From contig NZ_JABWCS010000221.1 in the NCBI RefSeq assembly GCF_013359945.1, positions 248,001-312,000 on the forward strand: 64,000 bases of DNA. Reading direction: 5' to 3'. Made by a program: the position numbers and the translations under genes. This DNA is from Paenibacillus agri (GTDB taxonomy: Bacteria > Bacillota > Bacilli > Paenibacillales > Paenibacillaceae). The notes beneath the pieces are model-generated. The model was not told the DNA's origin and ran no database searches. It saw nothing but the letters and a program-made list of their open reading frames with translations. Positions within the stretch are counted from its first letter, which is position 1. Every line of letters starts with the position of its first letter. Positions 15,243 through 24,678 of the stretch are shown here, one piece after another.

Positions 15243-16967
15243 ATGGGTCAAGTCCACAGCGAAATTTTGCCGGGGCGTGTACAAAGCTCCAATATGCCGG
15301 ATTATGCCCGGGCAGTAGCCGATTTTCGCTGGGAGGATGTGCACAGACATTTCTCCTGGTTTGAGACCGGCAAGGTCAACATGGCCCATGAAGCGGTGGA
15401 TCGGCATGTACAGGAAGGACGGGGAAACGCCACAGCGCTGCTCTATAGCGATGCTGTACGCGCGGAAAGGTATACCTTTGCTGATCTACGGGAGCGGTCT
15501 AATCGGTTTGGAAATGTGCTACGGAAGTACGGAATCGGCAAAGGGGACAGGGTGTTTATTTTTATGCCGCGCCAGCCTGAGCTGTACTTCAGTTTGCTGG
15601 GTATTTTAAAAGTCGGAGCCGTGGTGGGTCCGCTCTTTGAAGCGTTCATGGAGACGGCTGTCAAGGACCGGCTTGAGGACAGTGGAGCTGTAGCGCTGGT
15701 AACAACTCCTGGACTGCTTCACCGGGTGAAACGGGAGGAACTTCCAAACTTGCGTCATATTATTCTGGTGGGAGACGGCCCGGATGCTGATGAGGGAATC
15801 TTGCGCTATGAGGAAGAAATGTCCCAGGCATCACCGGAGCTGGAACCAGAATGGCTGACGCTGGATGATGGCTTAATTATGCACTATACTTCAGGCTCTA
15901 CGGGTAAGCCCAAAGGAGTCTATCACGTACAACGAGCAATGATTCAACATTATTATACAGGTCAGGTAGTGCTGGATTTGCGTCCGGACGACATCTACTG
16001 GTGTACCGCAGATCCTGGATGGGTCACGGGGACATCGTACGGGATTTTTGCCCCATGGCTAAACGGAGTAACGAATGTGGTCCGGGGCGGCCGTTTCAGT
16101 CCGCAGGACTGGTATAAGACGATTGAACGCAATGCTGTCACGGTATGGTACAGTGCGCCAACGGCTTTCCGCATGCTGATGGGAGCCGGTGAGAGTCTCC
16201 TGCAGGACATTGATCTAAGCAGTCTGCGCCATGTCCTGTCTGTTGGAGAGCCGCTCAATCCAGAGGTGGTTCGCTGGGGCGACAAGTTCTACAATCAGCG
16301 TATTCACGATACCTGGTGGATGACGGAGACCGGCGCACAGCTGATTTGCAACTACCCTGCCATGGACATCAAGCCAGGCTCGATGGGCCGTCCATTGCCA
16401 GGTATAGAAGCTGCAATCTTGGATGACAAAGGTAAAGTGCTGCCGCCGTATTCCATGGGAAATCTGGCGATCAAGACGTCCTGGCCGTCCATGATGAGTA
16501 CGATCTGGAACAACCAGGCCAAGTATGAGGAATACTTCCGTATTCCGGGCTGGTACATCTCGGGAGACTCGGCGTACATGGACGAGGAGGGCTATTTCTG
16601 GTTTCAGGGCCGGATTGACGATGTCATCAACTCGTCGGGTGAGCGGATCGGCCCGTTCGAAGTGGAGAGCAAGCTGGTGGAGCATCCGGCGGTAGCGGAA
16701 GCCGGTGTCATCGGCAAGCCGGATGTGACACGAGGCGAGATTATCAAGGCCTTCATCTCCCTGCGCGAAGGCTACGAGCCTACAGCAGCGCTGAAGGAGG
16801 AAATCGCGGCTTTCGTTAAAGCAGGGCTCTCAGCCCACGCAGCGCCGCGTGAGATCGAGTTCAGGGAGAAGCTGCCGAAGACTCGTTCCGGCAAAATTAT
16901 GCGGCGGGTGCTCAAAGCCTGGGAGCTGCATCTTCCTACAGGTGACCTGTCAACGATTGAGGATTAA
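15243..16967 (+). CDS. acsA: Acetyl-CoA synthetase
   Basis: Activates acetate with ATP to acetyl-AMP and then acetyl-CoA. ANL superfamily, 574 residues. Seen: P-loop-like YTSGSTGKPKGV, the WWMTETGAQ adenylate motif, the GWYISGDSAYMDEEGYFWF hinge region with its aspartate, the IDDVINSSGERIG segment, and the C-terminal PKTRSGKIMRR containing the lysine (about K551) that is the known AcuA acetylation target in this family. The in-frame GTG at 15225 is possible, but GGGAGG at 15229-15234 fits ATG 15243 best. It is divergent from acuA and followed by a strong hairpin. Confidence 0.95.
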   Translation: MGQVHSEILPGRVQSSNMPDYARAVADFRWEDVHRHFSWFETGKVNMAHEAVDRHVQEGRGNATALLYSDAVRAERYTFADLRERSNRFGNVLRKYGIGKGDRVFIFMPRQPELYFSLLGILKVGAVVGPLFEAFMETAVKDRLEDSGAVALVTTPGLLHRVKREELPNLRHIILVGDGPDADEGILRYEEEMSQASPELEPEWLTLDDGLIMHYTSGSTGKPKGVYHVQRAMIQHYYTGQVVLDLRPDDIYWCTADPGWVTGTSYGIFAPWLNGVTNVVRGGRFSPQDWYKTIERNAVTVWYSAPTAFRMLMGAGESLLQDIDLSSLRHVLSVGEPLNPEVVRWGDKFYNQRIHDTWWMTETGAQLICNYPAMDIKPGSMGRPLPGIEAAILDDKGKVLPPYSMGNLAIKTSWPSMMSTIWNNQAKYEEYFRIPGWYISGDSAYMDEEGYFWFQGRIDDVINSSGERIGPFEVESKLVEHPAVAEAGVIGKPDVTRGEIIKAFISLREGYEPTAALKEEIAAFVKAGLSAHAAPREIEFREKLPKTRSGKIMRRVLKAWELHLPTGDLSTIED

Positions 16968-16985
16968 AACATATCGTTTGCACAT

Positions 16986-17024
16986 AAAAACACCGTTCCT
17001 TTGACAATCAGGAACGGTGTTTTT
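16986..17024. terminator. Bidirectional terminator between acsA and the PBP gene
   Basis: Perfect 15-bp stem: AAAAACACCGTTCCT (16986-17000) with its complement at 17010-17024, nine-base loop. A5 and T5 ends suit both convergent genes. Confidence 0.9.
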
Positions 17025-17042
17025 GCATAAGCAGTGAGGTCT

Positions 17043-20003
17043 TTAGTGGGTAGTTACGCTGCCCGTATTGGCACCGGTTCCGCCCGCGGAGTTGCCGCCG
17101 CTGTTATTCCCCGGATTGGCGCCTCCCGCAGGTGGGATGTCCGTACTTCCCGGTTGCTGTAAAATCACACCGGGATCATCCGGACTGCCTACCTCTGGGT
17201 TATCAGAGCCTGGAGTAGGTTCACTGCCGCTATCCGTGGGTTCAGGTAAATCTGTCGGTTCCGGTGTAGCAATCGGCCCGCCAGCTATAGTGCCCGAGGC
17301 CGTCTCATGTCCGCCTACATCTACTGCAGTGACATAGAAGGTAGCATTGGCGCCAGCCGGTGTGCTTGAGTGGAATACGGTGCCTTCGCCTACTGTCAGT
17401 ACCGCTTGCTTCTGGAAGGAACCGCCGTTCAAGGAACGGTACAGGCGATAGCCTACAACATCCGGTGAACCGCTAGGCGTGAAGGAGATTACCGCTTTGC
17501 CAGTGCTGTAAGACACATTGACATTACCCGGAGGGGTTGGCGGATTGCCATCATCTACACGTGGATCAACCTCAGTTGGCACATCGCTCTTCGCATCCGC
17601 TGGCATGTAATAGGACAGCGATTCGTGATCTTTCATTTTTGTGAAAGCAGCCAGCAGTTCTTTAACCAAATCTTGAATTGGCTTTTCGCGTTTCACAACA
17701 ATTTTTTCTTTCAGGAAATCATCAGGCGTCCCATCATGCGGAATATAGTTGACGCCATTATAGGTGATATATCTGGCTTTGGAAATGCCGTCATCACTGG
17801 TAGTTGGCACATATTTGGTATTGAATAAATCGGTATTGAACCGATCGGTCAGGCTAGTCGGAAGCTTGCCGCTGTAAGCAGAGACTGTTTTCTTCACAAT
17901 GCCTTCCGGCTGTGTGAATTTATCAGTGACGAACAGATCAGGCTGTTTATCAATGACCGCATTCATAACCTTAGCCCACAAGGATTGCGCCTGGTGTCTC
18001 TGAGTGTCGCCTTGCAGTGTGTTGATCTGCTCTTTGTAGCCGACCCACATTCCGAGTGTTACATCAGGCGTGTAGCCCATAAACCAAACATCCGCATAAT
18101 TTTGCGTGGAGCCGGTTTTGCCGACGATCGGAATATCTTTGAAATGCTTGTATTTGCTTTTGACAGTGCTGGCCGTTCCGTCTGTAATTACAGTACGCAG
18201 CATATCCGTCATGAGATAAGCAGTCTGCTCGGAAAATACCTGTTCGGGATTAACCTTGTGCTGATAGACGATTTTGCCTTCCGAATCGACTATTTTATCG
18301 ATCATATAGGCATCATTAAAAGCACCCTTATTGCCGATTGCCGAATAGGCATTAGTCAATTCTTCGACCGATACACCATAGCGCAATCCGCCGAGAACCC
18401 CTGTTTTGGCACTGTAATCCTGTTCCTGAATCGTTGTAATACCAAGCTTCTTCGCAAAAGCCCAGGCATTATCAATTCCGACCTTCTCATTGAAGAGCTT
18501 CAGAGCCGGCAGGTTGAGTGATTTATTCAGTGCATACCGGGCGGTGACAAGACCCTGATAACGATTATTGGAGTTCTTAGGGATGTGAAAGCCTTTCCCG
18601 CCATCTTTCAAAATAATCGGAGCATCATCCAGTATCCCCGCTGGCTGGATCAAACCAGCATCCAGGGCCGGCAGATAAGCCGCGATTGGCTTCATGGTGG
18701 ACCCTGGCTGACGAACCATCTGTGTAGCATAGTTCATCTGCTCGATGTTGAAATCGCGTCCTTCGATCATCCCGAGAATGGCCCCGGTCTTGTTATCGAT
18801 CATCATACCCGCGGTCTGTTCGACTCCCTTGGTTTTGCTGTCCTTGGTGAAGTTGGAACTATCCTCGGAGATGCTATGCATCGCGCTGTATACCTTCTTG
18901 TCAATGGTAGTGTAGACGCGGTACCCACCAGTCATCAGCTGCTGCCTTGCTGCTTCCAGAAGCTGTTTGTTGTCTGTTGGGGTTTTGCTTGTTGTGCTTG
19001 CGCCTGTGCCTGTGTTATTCGTCTTGTTCTGATTTAGCGACAGAAGGATCTCCGAAGCTTTGCGTTCGGTTTCGAGCATCAGGTACGGGTAAGTAGCATA
19101 AGCCTTCTTGGTGTACGGAGCCAGTGAGCCTTTGATGTCAAAGGTCAGCGCTTCATCATACTGGGATTGTGTAATCTTGTTCTCTTCGAGCATCCGGCGC
19201 AGTACAAGCCGCTGGCGGTCCATGGCCCGGTTAAATGCAGTTTCGTTGAACTCACCGGTGCCGCTGAATGCGGAATAGGCAGAAGGAAGCTGCGGAAGTC
19301 CTGCCAAATAAGCTGCCTGAGCTATATTCAGCTTATCCAGATTATCCTGACCGAATATTCCCTTGGCTGCTGCTTTGATCCCGTATACGTTGTATCCGTT
19401 GGAACCGTTGCCGAATGGTACCTTATTAAGATAAGCTGTTATAATTTCTTGTTTGGACAGGAAGCGCTCCAAGCGCAGTGAGAGCAGAATTTCCTTAACT
19501 TTGCGATCTTCTGTTTTGTCCAGATTAAGGAATACGCGTCTGGCCAGCTGTTGGGTAAGCGTACTGCCCCCGGTCTGAACGGATTCGTTCAGCAGCTTCT
19601 GCTTGATGGCACGTAGAGTACCGTTGAGATCAATCCCTTTATGTTGGTAGAAATTATTATCCTCGATCGCGAGGACCGCATCAATCACAATCTGGGGAAT
19701 ATTATTGTACTCAACCAGCCTTCGGTCTTCTTCCGTGCGAAGCTGGCCGATCGGTGAGCCGTCACGGAAATAGGCAAATCCGGTGATGGCGTTCTGGCTG
19801 ACTTGCTGCTGGATAAACTGCTCGGAGCGAACCGGGTCACTTTTCACGATAGATGTAATATAACCGGCCATTGCACCTCCGGCAAACAGAATACCCAGTA
19901 CGCCGAGAATGAACATCCATTTCACGACAGAACCAAATCTACGAAGCCAGGATCTGCGGGCGGGACGCTTCTTGGCGTTTTTTTTCTTGTTCTCCTCAAC
20001 CAT
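17043..20003 (-). CDS. Class A penicillin-binding protein (PBP1A family) with fibronectin type III domain
   Basis: Bifunctional peptidoglycan glycosyltransferase/transpeptidase of 986 residues, membrane-anchored. Order: basic cytoplasmic N-terminus, transmembrane helix (about 27-49), GT51 domain with catalytic Glu114 in EDNNFYQHKG and the GGSTLTQQL motif, then the transpeptidase with S435xxK (STMK), SLN at 495-497 and KTG at 629-631. A fibronectin type III domain follows near 815-900 (VVGYRLYRSLNGG) and then a low-complexity Pro/Gly/Ser/Glu tail of about 80 residues. The in-frame ORF extends further upstream, but ATG 20003 has AGGAGG ten bases before it and a TATAAT on the same strand at 20032-20037. 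It is convergent with acsA. Confidence 0.95.
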   Translation of the reverse strand: MVEENKKKNAKKRPARRSWLRRFGSVVKWMFILGVLGILFAGGAMAGYITSIVKSDPVRSEQFIQQQVSQNAITGFAYFRDGSPIGQLRTEEDRRLVEYNNIPQIVIDAVLAIEDNNFYQHKGIDLNGTLRAIKQKLLNESVQTGGSTLTQQLARRVFLNLDKTEDRKVKEILLSLRLERFLSKQEIITAYLNKVPFGNGSNGYNVYGIKAAAKGIFGQDNLDKLNIAQAAYLAGLPQLPSAYSAFSGTGEFNETAFNRAMDRQRLVLRRMLEENKITQSQYDEALTFDIKGSLAPYTKKAYATYPYLMLETERKASEILLSLNQNKTNNTGTGASTTSKTPTDNKQLLEAARQQLMTGGYRVYTTIDKKVYSAMHSISEDSSNFTKDSKTKGVEQTAGMMIDNKTGAILGMIEGRDFNIEQMNYATQMVRQPGSTMKPIAAYLPALDAGLIQPAGILDDAPIILKDGGKGFHIPKNSNNRYQGLVTARYALNKSLNLPALKLFNEKVGIDNAWAFAKKLGITTIQEQDYSAKTGVLGGLRYGVSVEELTNAYSAIGNKGAFNDAYMIDKIVDSEGKIVYQHKVNPEQVFSEQTAYLMTDMLRTVITDGTASTVKSKYKHFKDIPIVGKTGSTQNYADVWFMGYTPDVTLGMWVGYKEQINTLQGDTQRHQAQSLWAKVMNAVIDKQPDLFVTDKFTQPEGIVKKTVSAYSGKLPTSLTDRFNTDLFNTKYVPTTSDDGISKARYITYNGVNYIPHDGTPDDFLKEKIVVKREKPIQDLVKELLAAFTKMKDHESLSYYMPADAKSDVPTEVDPRVDDGNPPTPPGNVNVSYSTGKAVISFTPSGSPDVVGYRLYRSLNGGSFQKQAVLTVGEGTVFHSSTPAGANATFYVTAVDVGGHETASGTIAGGPIATPEPTDLPEPTDSGSEPTPGSDNPEVGSPDDPGVILQQPGSTDIPPAGGANPGNNSGGNSAGGTGANTGSVTTH

Positions 20004-20327
20004 CGACGATAATCCTCCTTTTAACGGAACTATTATAGCACAAATTGACGATTTTGAATGCGTTCCCGTTGTAACCTGTTTTCGGAAGCTGAACAAAGCG
20101 AAGCTACAGGATATAAAATTTGATGTTAGGGTGCAGGAGGGAGATGTAATACAAGTGGGGAAGAAGGGGAATTGTGAAACTGACATCGGTCTATTGCGAA
20201 ATTGATATTGGTCTAAGGAGAGGAGGGAAGACAGGGGAGCAGACTAAAGAGAAGACAGGAGATAGGATCACAAAAAAAAAAGGTATGTGCTCAAAATATG
20301 GGGGTCCATCGGGTACCCTAAGATAAC

Positions 20328-20355
20328 AAAAAGCCCCCGGATAAATCCGGAGGCT
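20328..20355 (-). terminator. Terminator of rpsD
   Basis: On the reverse strand AGCCTCCGG (20355-20347) pairs with CCGGGGGCT (20340-20332), hexamer loop, then T5. The 20004-20327 gap upstream on this strand holds only the PBP leader and an imperfect 18-bp direct repeat (GAAACTGACATCGGTCTA and a variant, about 20177-20216). Confidence 0.85.
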
Positions 20356-20382
20356 TTCAGCATACTCGCCGTAAGCGAAATA

Positions 20383-20982
20383 TTAACGGTTGTAGAACTC
20401 GACGATTTGTTTCTCATCGATATCCTGGGACAGTTCAGCACGCTCTGGCAAACGAATGAATTTACCTTCGAAAGAAGCGTCAGAATATTCCAGGTAACCT
20501 GGAAGGTGGGAACGGTTAGCAAGAGCTTCCTTGATGGAAGTCAAGCCTTGGCTTCTTTCACGAAGACCGATTACGTCGCCCAGTTCCAAACGGTAAGAAG
20601 CGATGTCAACTTTTTTGCCGTTAACAGTTACGTGACCGTGGGATACCAACTGACGTGCACCAGCACGGGAGTTAGCAAAACCAAGACGGTAAACGAGGTT
20701 GTCCAGGCGGCTTTCAAGCAAGAACATGAAGTTTTCGCCCGCGATACCTGGAAGCTTTTGTGCTTTGGTGAAAAGAGTTTTAAACTGCTTTTCGCCCAAG
20801 CCGTACATGTGACGCAGTTTTTGTTTTTCCAAAAGCTGCATTCCGTAGTTACTTACTTTTCTGCGTTGATTAGCGCCGTGTTGTCCTGGTGGGAAAGGGC
20901 GTTTCAGGTCTTTGCCTGTACCGCTAAGGGAAATGCCCAGACGGCGGCTGAGTTTGAATTTAGGTCCGGTGTAACGTGCCAT
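20383..20982 (-). CDS. rpsD: 30S ribosomal protein S4
   Basis: Primary 16S rRNA-binding protein of the small subunit and, in Bacillus, a repressor of its own mRNA. Length 199 residues. Seen: N-terminal MARYTGPKFKLSRRLGISL, and the S4 RNA-binding domain with LDNLVYRLGFANSRAGARQLVSHGHV split over strands and the TVNGKKVDIASYRL segment. Four-cysteine zinc-binding N-termini occur in some S4 proteins; none is seen here. It is a single-gene unit with its own promoter, a long leader and a terminator, as in B. subtilis. Confidence 0.98.
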   Translation of the reverse strand: MARYTGPKFKLSRRLGISLSGTGKDLKRPFPPGQHGANQRRKVSNYGMQLLEKQKLRHMYGLGEKQFKTLFTKAQKLPGIAGENFMFLLESRLDNLVYRLGFANSRAGARQLVSHGHVTVNGKKVDIASYRLELGDVIGLRERSQGLTSIKEALANRSHLPGYLEYSDASFEGKFIRLPERAELSQDIDEKQIVEFYNR

Positions 20983-21204
20983 GTTATAGTAGACTCCTTT
21001 ATAATTGAAATTTCAGGTTAGGGCCTATTTGCGCCGCTTAACGTATGTAGTGGAGGTTTAATAGGTCCACACTGCCTGGGAAGTTCAGCCGCTGCCCTGA
21101 CAGTAACGATAAGCGTGAGGGTGACACAACGTTACGCCCAAGTAAAAGACCATTACAGTCTTGTTCAACAATAAATATTATATGAAAATAACAGGTAAAG
21201 TCAA
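20983..21204 (-). promoter_or_regulatory. rpsD promoter and long leader (probable S4 autoregulatory RNA)
   Basis: On the reverse strand TTGACT (21204-21199) and TATAAT (21182-21177) are separated by 16 bp, placing transcription start near 21170 and giving a leader of about 188 nt. The leader is GC-rich with several inverted repeats, for example around GTAACG...CGTTAC (21103-21135). S4 binding to such leaders is established in Bacillus; here it is an inference from position. Confidence 0.6.
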
Positions 21205-21377
21205 GCAGAGATTAAAAGTGAATTTGTCAATCTTTGTCGATAGTTCTTTGGTCCTAAAAAAAATCCCGGAATTATGGAAAATATAATGCATTACCGAGAA
21301 AAAGAGAGTAAAATATAACCACTTAGATGTTACCGGAAAGTGCGTATTTTAATTGATTTGCAAAGGGGATCCTCGTT

Positions 21378-23372
21378 ATGTCAGAACAAGAAGCATGCGG
21401 CCACCGCAGCAATCGTATGCTCTTACAGGACAATGTGCAATCAGGTGGAGATTCGCAAGATCCTGCCGCCTGGCTGAGGGAAACAGATATCGTATCCCAC
21501 GATCTCCCTTATGCAGCCGATTTGATTGCCGAAAGCTTCCATGAGTGGCAGGGAGGACAAGCTATCCTGCCATTTGCCGCTGCATGGGAATGGTGTGTCC
21601 TGAATTTTGAAGCCAAATGGATAGAACATATAAATGAAGAGCAGGAACGTCTGAGAGCAGTATGGGAGGAGACGGGGAGGCACAGTCTTGCCTCCGGACA
21701 CCCAGAGGTTCTCTCCATCCAGGAGGATGGGGAAGAAAAGATCATCCTGACGATCCCGGTTGTCACGCGCACTCGAGGGGAGATTTTCGCCCTGCTTGGC
21801 TGTATGATGCCAACAGCGCAATATGAAGCCGGGGGCAGACATATTGCTGAGGCCATGGCGCAGCATTACCGGACTTGTTTTTACCACCAATTTGAACATG
21901 TATTTGTCTCCGATTTGGCAGGGGTTCACCTGCATGCGGAGCGGGAGAGCAACCGGCGTTCGCTGTTGTTCCAGATCGTCCAGCGGATGCATGACAATAT
22001 TGATGTGGACGCGGTGCTGAGCGAGGTGATCAACAGCATCTCTGCTATGTACCCGGGTGCACGTCTGGACTTGTTCATGTCTCAGGATCACCGGAGCAGC
22101 CACCCGCAGGTGAAGCCGCTGCCGCCGCTCTGGACGAGCGATGATGTATGTGCAATCGCTTTTAAAGACGGTAGGGTAGCTATTCATACAAGTGGAGAAG
22201 GCGGGCGTTTTGTAGAGATTGGACTTCCACTTGGTGGAAAACAGGGAGTATACGGCGTATTTCATATGGTGCTGGATAACCCGGATTTTCCCGATGTTGA
22301 TGTACGGTTTCTCTCCATGGTGGCAGATACGGCCGGAACGGCCTTTGAGAATGCCAAGCTGTACGAGCGCTCAAACCAACTCATTCGCGAGCTGCGCATG
22401 AGCAATGAACTTACACAGCGGTTGAACCAGAGCCTGCGGCTCGGGGACATTTTCAGATTTGCATTCGAGGAATTGCTGGAGATGTTCGAGGCGGATTACT
22501 GCTGCATCTTGCATCTCAATGAAGAGAAAGGCGGTCTTGAGGTGATCGCCTGCAACTATACACCACTGCTGAATGAGATTTTGGAGGTAGGGGGAGGACT
22601 CGGCGGCCAAGTGTATGCTACCGGGGAGTCACTGATCCTGTCGGATTATTTGGAGAATTCGAAGGTGAACTCAAAACTGATGGAGGCCACCAGCTCACAG
22701 TCTCTCATTGCGACACCACTATATGTAGGCGGAGAAATCCGTGGTGCCATCATGCTGGCGCACCGGGAGACTCACTATTTCTCCTATGACAATTACAGAC
22801 TGCTGCAAGCAATGGCGGGCCATATTGGACTCGCTGTGGGAAACGCCCGGCTGCATGCCGAGGTACGACGTTTAGCGAATCGTGATACCCTGACCGGTCT
22901 GTATGCCCGGCATTATCTGGACGAAGTGATTCAGGAGAGGCAAACCACCGACTTCTGCGGAACGCTGATCGTGGTAGATATCGACCAGTTCAAAATGGTG
23001 AATGATACTTATGGCCATCAGCAAGGGGACAAGATTCTGAAGCAGGTCAGCGAAATCGTGAAATCCTCGATCCGCCAAGGCGATATAGCTGCCAGGTGGG
23101 GCGGTGAAGAGTTGGCAGTCTATCTCCCCCAGCTTGGCGTGCAGCAGGCCGCTTATGTGGCTGAGCGTATCCGTAAGCGGGTCCAGGAAGAGACTGAACC
23201 AGCCGTCACTGTCTCCTGTGGCATCGCTGAATGGAGCTGGACGGATGACCGTGTCAGTGTGGAGTCTCTGTTCTATCGGGCTGACATGGCCCTGTACGAT
23301 GCGAAGAACAGTGGCCGTAACCGGGTAGTGATGGACAAGAAGAAATCGGAAGAACGATTGAAGAATCCTTGA
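21378..23372 (+). CDS. Diguanylate cyclase with GAF sensor domains
   Basis: Probably makes cyclic di-GMP from two GTP in response to a signal bound by GAF domains. Of 664 residues, the C-terminal 160 form a GGDEF domain: LANRDTLTGLYARHYLDEV, VVDIDQFKMVNDTYGHQQGD, active-site GGEEL at 575-579, and ADMALYDAKNSGRNRV. Two GAF-like regions precede it (about 185-325 and 340-490). A leading 180-residue segment is unrecognised. No transmembrane helices, so it is cytoplasmic. An RxxD inhibitory site is not evident in the expected place upstream of GGEEL. AAGGGG precedes the ATG. It stands alone with its own terminator. Confidence 0.92.
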   Translation: MSEQEACGHRSNRMLLQDNVQSGGDSQDPAAWLRETDIVSHDLPYAADLIAESFHEWQGGQAILPFAAAWEWCVLNFEAKWIEHINEEQERLRAVWEETGRHSLASGHPEVLSIQEDGEEKIILTIPVVTRTRGEIFALLGCMMPTAQYEAGGRHIAEAMAQHYRTCFYHQFEHVFVSDLAGVHLHAERESNRRSLLFQIVQRMHDNIDVDAVLSEVINSISAMYPGARLDLFMSQDHRSSHPQVKPLPPLWTSDDVCAIAFKDGRVAIHTSGEGGRFVEIGLPLGGKQGVYGVFHMVLDNPDFPDVDVRFLSMVADTAGTAFENAKLYERSNQLIRELRMSNELTQRLNQSLRLGDIFRFAFEELLEMFEADYCCILHLNEEKGGLEVIACNYTPLLNEILEVGGGLGGQVYATGESLILSDYLENSKVNSKLMEATSSQSLIATPLYVGGEIRGAIMLAHRETHYFSYDNYRLLQAMAGHIGLAVGNARLHAEVRRLANRDTLTGLYARHYLDEVIQERQTTDFCGTLIVVDIDQFKMVNDTYGHQQGDKILKQVSEIVKSSIRQGDIAARWGGEELAVYLPQLGVQQAAYVAERIRKRVQEETEPAVTVSCGIAEWSWTDDRVSVESLFYRADMALYDAKNSGRNRVVMDKKKSEERLKNP

Positions 23373-23393
23373 GGCGCTGCCTCAAGGATTCTT
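23361..23393 (+). terminator. Terminator overlapping the stop codon of the GGDEF gene
   Basis: Perfect 15-bp stem AAGAATCCTTGAGGC (23361-23375) with GCCTCAAGGATTCTT (23379-23393), GCT loop, T run. The left arm contains the last codons and the TGA stop. Confidence 0.88.
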
Positions 23394-23419
23394 TTTGCAT
23401 CAGGAACAGTTCCGTATAG

Positions 23420-23627
23420 ATAAGGTGAACAAAAGAAATTAACAAAGAGCGAGGAGGAACGAAGGGGAAGGTTTGGAACTGTAGGAGCGATAGCGAGCGC
23501 CTTTGTTCCCAGATTTCAACCGCTAGAAGCAGCTTAAAAAAGAAATCTGGGGACAACAGCGGCCGAAAGTCCAAACATTCACCGTAGTGACGACCGAGCC
23601 TTACGTTCAGATCTTAAGTCATCTTAT
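23420..23627 (+). ncRNA. Dispersed structured element, copy 2
   Basis: Matches copy 1 over most of its length, with an internal segment of about 40 bp missing. Helices: closing stem ATAAGGTGA (23420-23428) with TCATCTTAT (23619-23627), GTTTGGAACT (23471-23480) with AGTCCAAAC (23568-23576), CCCAGATTTC (23508-23517) with GAAATCTGGG (23542-23551). Near-identical single-stranded blocks include GAACAAAAGAAA, GGAACGAAGGGG and GGGGACAACAGCG. It lies between the GGDEF terminator and the lipoprotein gene, so readthrough from upstream is unlikely. Confidence 0.65.
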
Positions 23628-23708
23628 ATAGATGGCATAAGTCCGTGGGGCAGAGAGAACCCTAACTACAGATAACAATCCACTTTCAATTATGAAAGGA
23701 TATAGACC

Positions 23709-24581
23709 ATGAGGAAAAGCATAGCTTATAGCGGAATGATCGCAGTAATGTTAGTTGGTATTCTGGGCAGCGGCTGCACGGAAGTAAACAATAAACCGGC
23801 ACCAAAGGATTTATCGCTTGCGTTGGCCGGGATGGCTGGAAGTGATGGAGTCAGCTTCGAAGGATCAGCCGCGCTGCTGCGAGAGGGAGAGGCAACACCT
23901 GCGCTGAATCAGTATTATGGAGGCAAGATGGAGAACCATAATCAGCTTAGCCTGTACACACTGCTACCGGACAAAGGAACTTCCAAAACGGCTGCGACAG
24001 AAGGTATTCGGAAGCTGGAGAAGAATGGAGCGACAGCTCATATTCATTCCGGGGAGAAGTCTTATTCCAGCAAGCTTGAGAAGCGGGAGGGCCAGTGGCA
24101 AGAGCTGTCCAAGGCCTCCGGTAACAACGAAGACAATCCGCTCCCGCGATTGAACCCGCTGCTTCAACTGGAGCAGTTGAAGGATGTGGACAAGACGGTT
24201 ACAGAAGAGACCGGTGCGGCCAGGGGCACCAGGGTTTTGCGCATACAACTGACCCCGGAAGCAGCGCGGGCGCTACTGTCCAGAGAGCTGGAACAGGAAA
24301 TGAATTCGCTCCGTCCTGCTAACAGCGGAGTGAAGGCTAAGAATACGAATCAGGCCAAAGCAGATAAGGCAATTGAAGCTTTGTGGCAGAAGCAGAACAA
24401 TGAGATGAAGCAGCAGCTTGCCAAGGCTAATGTAAAGGCTGTGTATCATTTGACCGTGGACAAGAAGCAGAATCTGCCCCGCAAGCTGGACTGGACCAGA
24501 ACAGTTAGCTATACGGACGGGAAGAAACCTGGGGACCAAGAGTCTTTGGTAGTACAGGTCAATTTCTACGGGTATCATTAA
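23709..24581 (+). CDS. Uncharacterised lipoprotein
   Basis: Function not recognised. The 290-residue product has a lipoprotein signal peptide: basic MRKS, hydrophobic core, lipobox LGSGC with the lipidated cysteine at residue 23. It should therefore be anchored on the outer face of the membrane. The mature part is charged, with Lys/Glu-rich helices (about 195-245, possible coiled coil) and a closing beta-rich segment LVVQVNFYGYH. AAAGGA precedes the ATG. It stands as a single gene between the structured element and an aminopeptidase gene. Confidence 0.8.
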   Translation: MRKSIAYSGMIAVMLVGILGSGCTEVNNKPAPKDLSLALAGMAGSDGVSFEGSAALLREGEATPALNQYYGGKMENHNQLSLYTLLPDKGTSKTAATEGIRKLEKNGATAHIHSGEKSYSSKLEKREGQWQELSKASGNNEDNPLPRLNPLLQLEQLKDVDKTVTEETGAARGTRVLRIQLTPEAARALLSRELEQEMNSLRPANSGVKAKNTNQAKADKAIEALWQKQNNEMKQQLAKANVKAVYHLTVDKKQNLPRKLDWTRTVSYTDGKKPGDQESLVVQVNFYGYH

Positions 24582-24678
24582 CGCTGCAAATGACATGAGG
24601 CCTTGCGCTCTATAACGGTCGTGCTACAATAGTAAAGCTTGCTTATTTACGCTTCGAAGAGGAAGGAAGAGAGAAAGA

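Noticed and set aside
20158..20222. Imperfect 18-bp direct repeat (GAAACTGACATCGGTCTA and variant) between PBP and rpsD
   Set aside because: Only two copies, no neighbouring structure and no link to a gene start; recorded but not strong enough for a separate finding.
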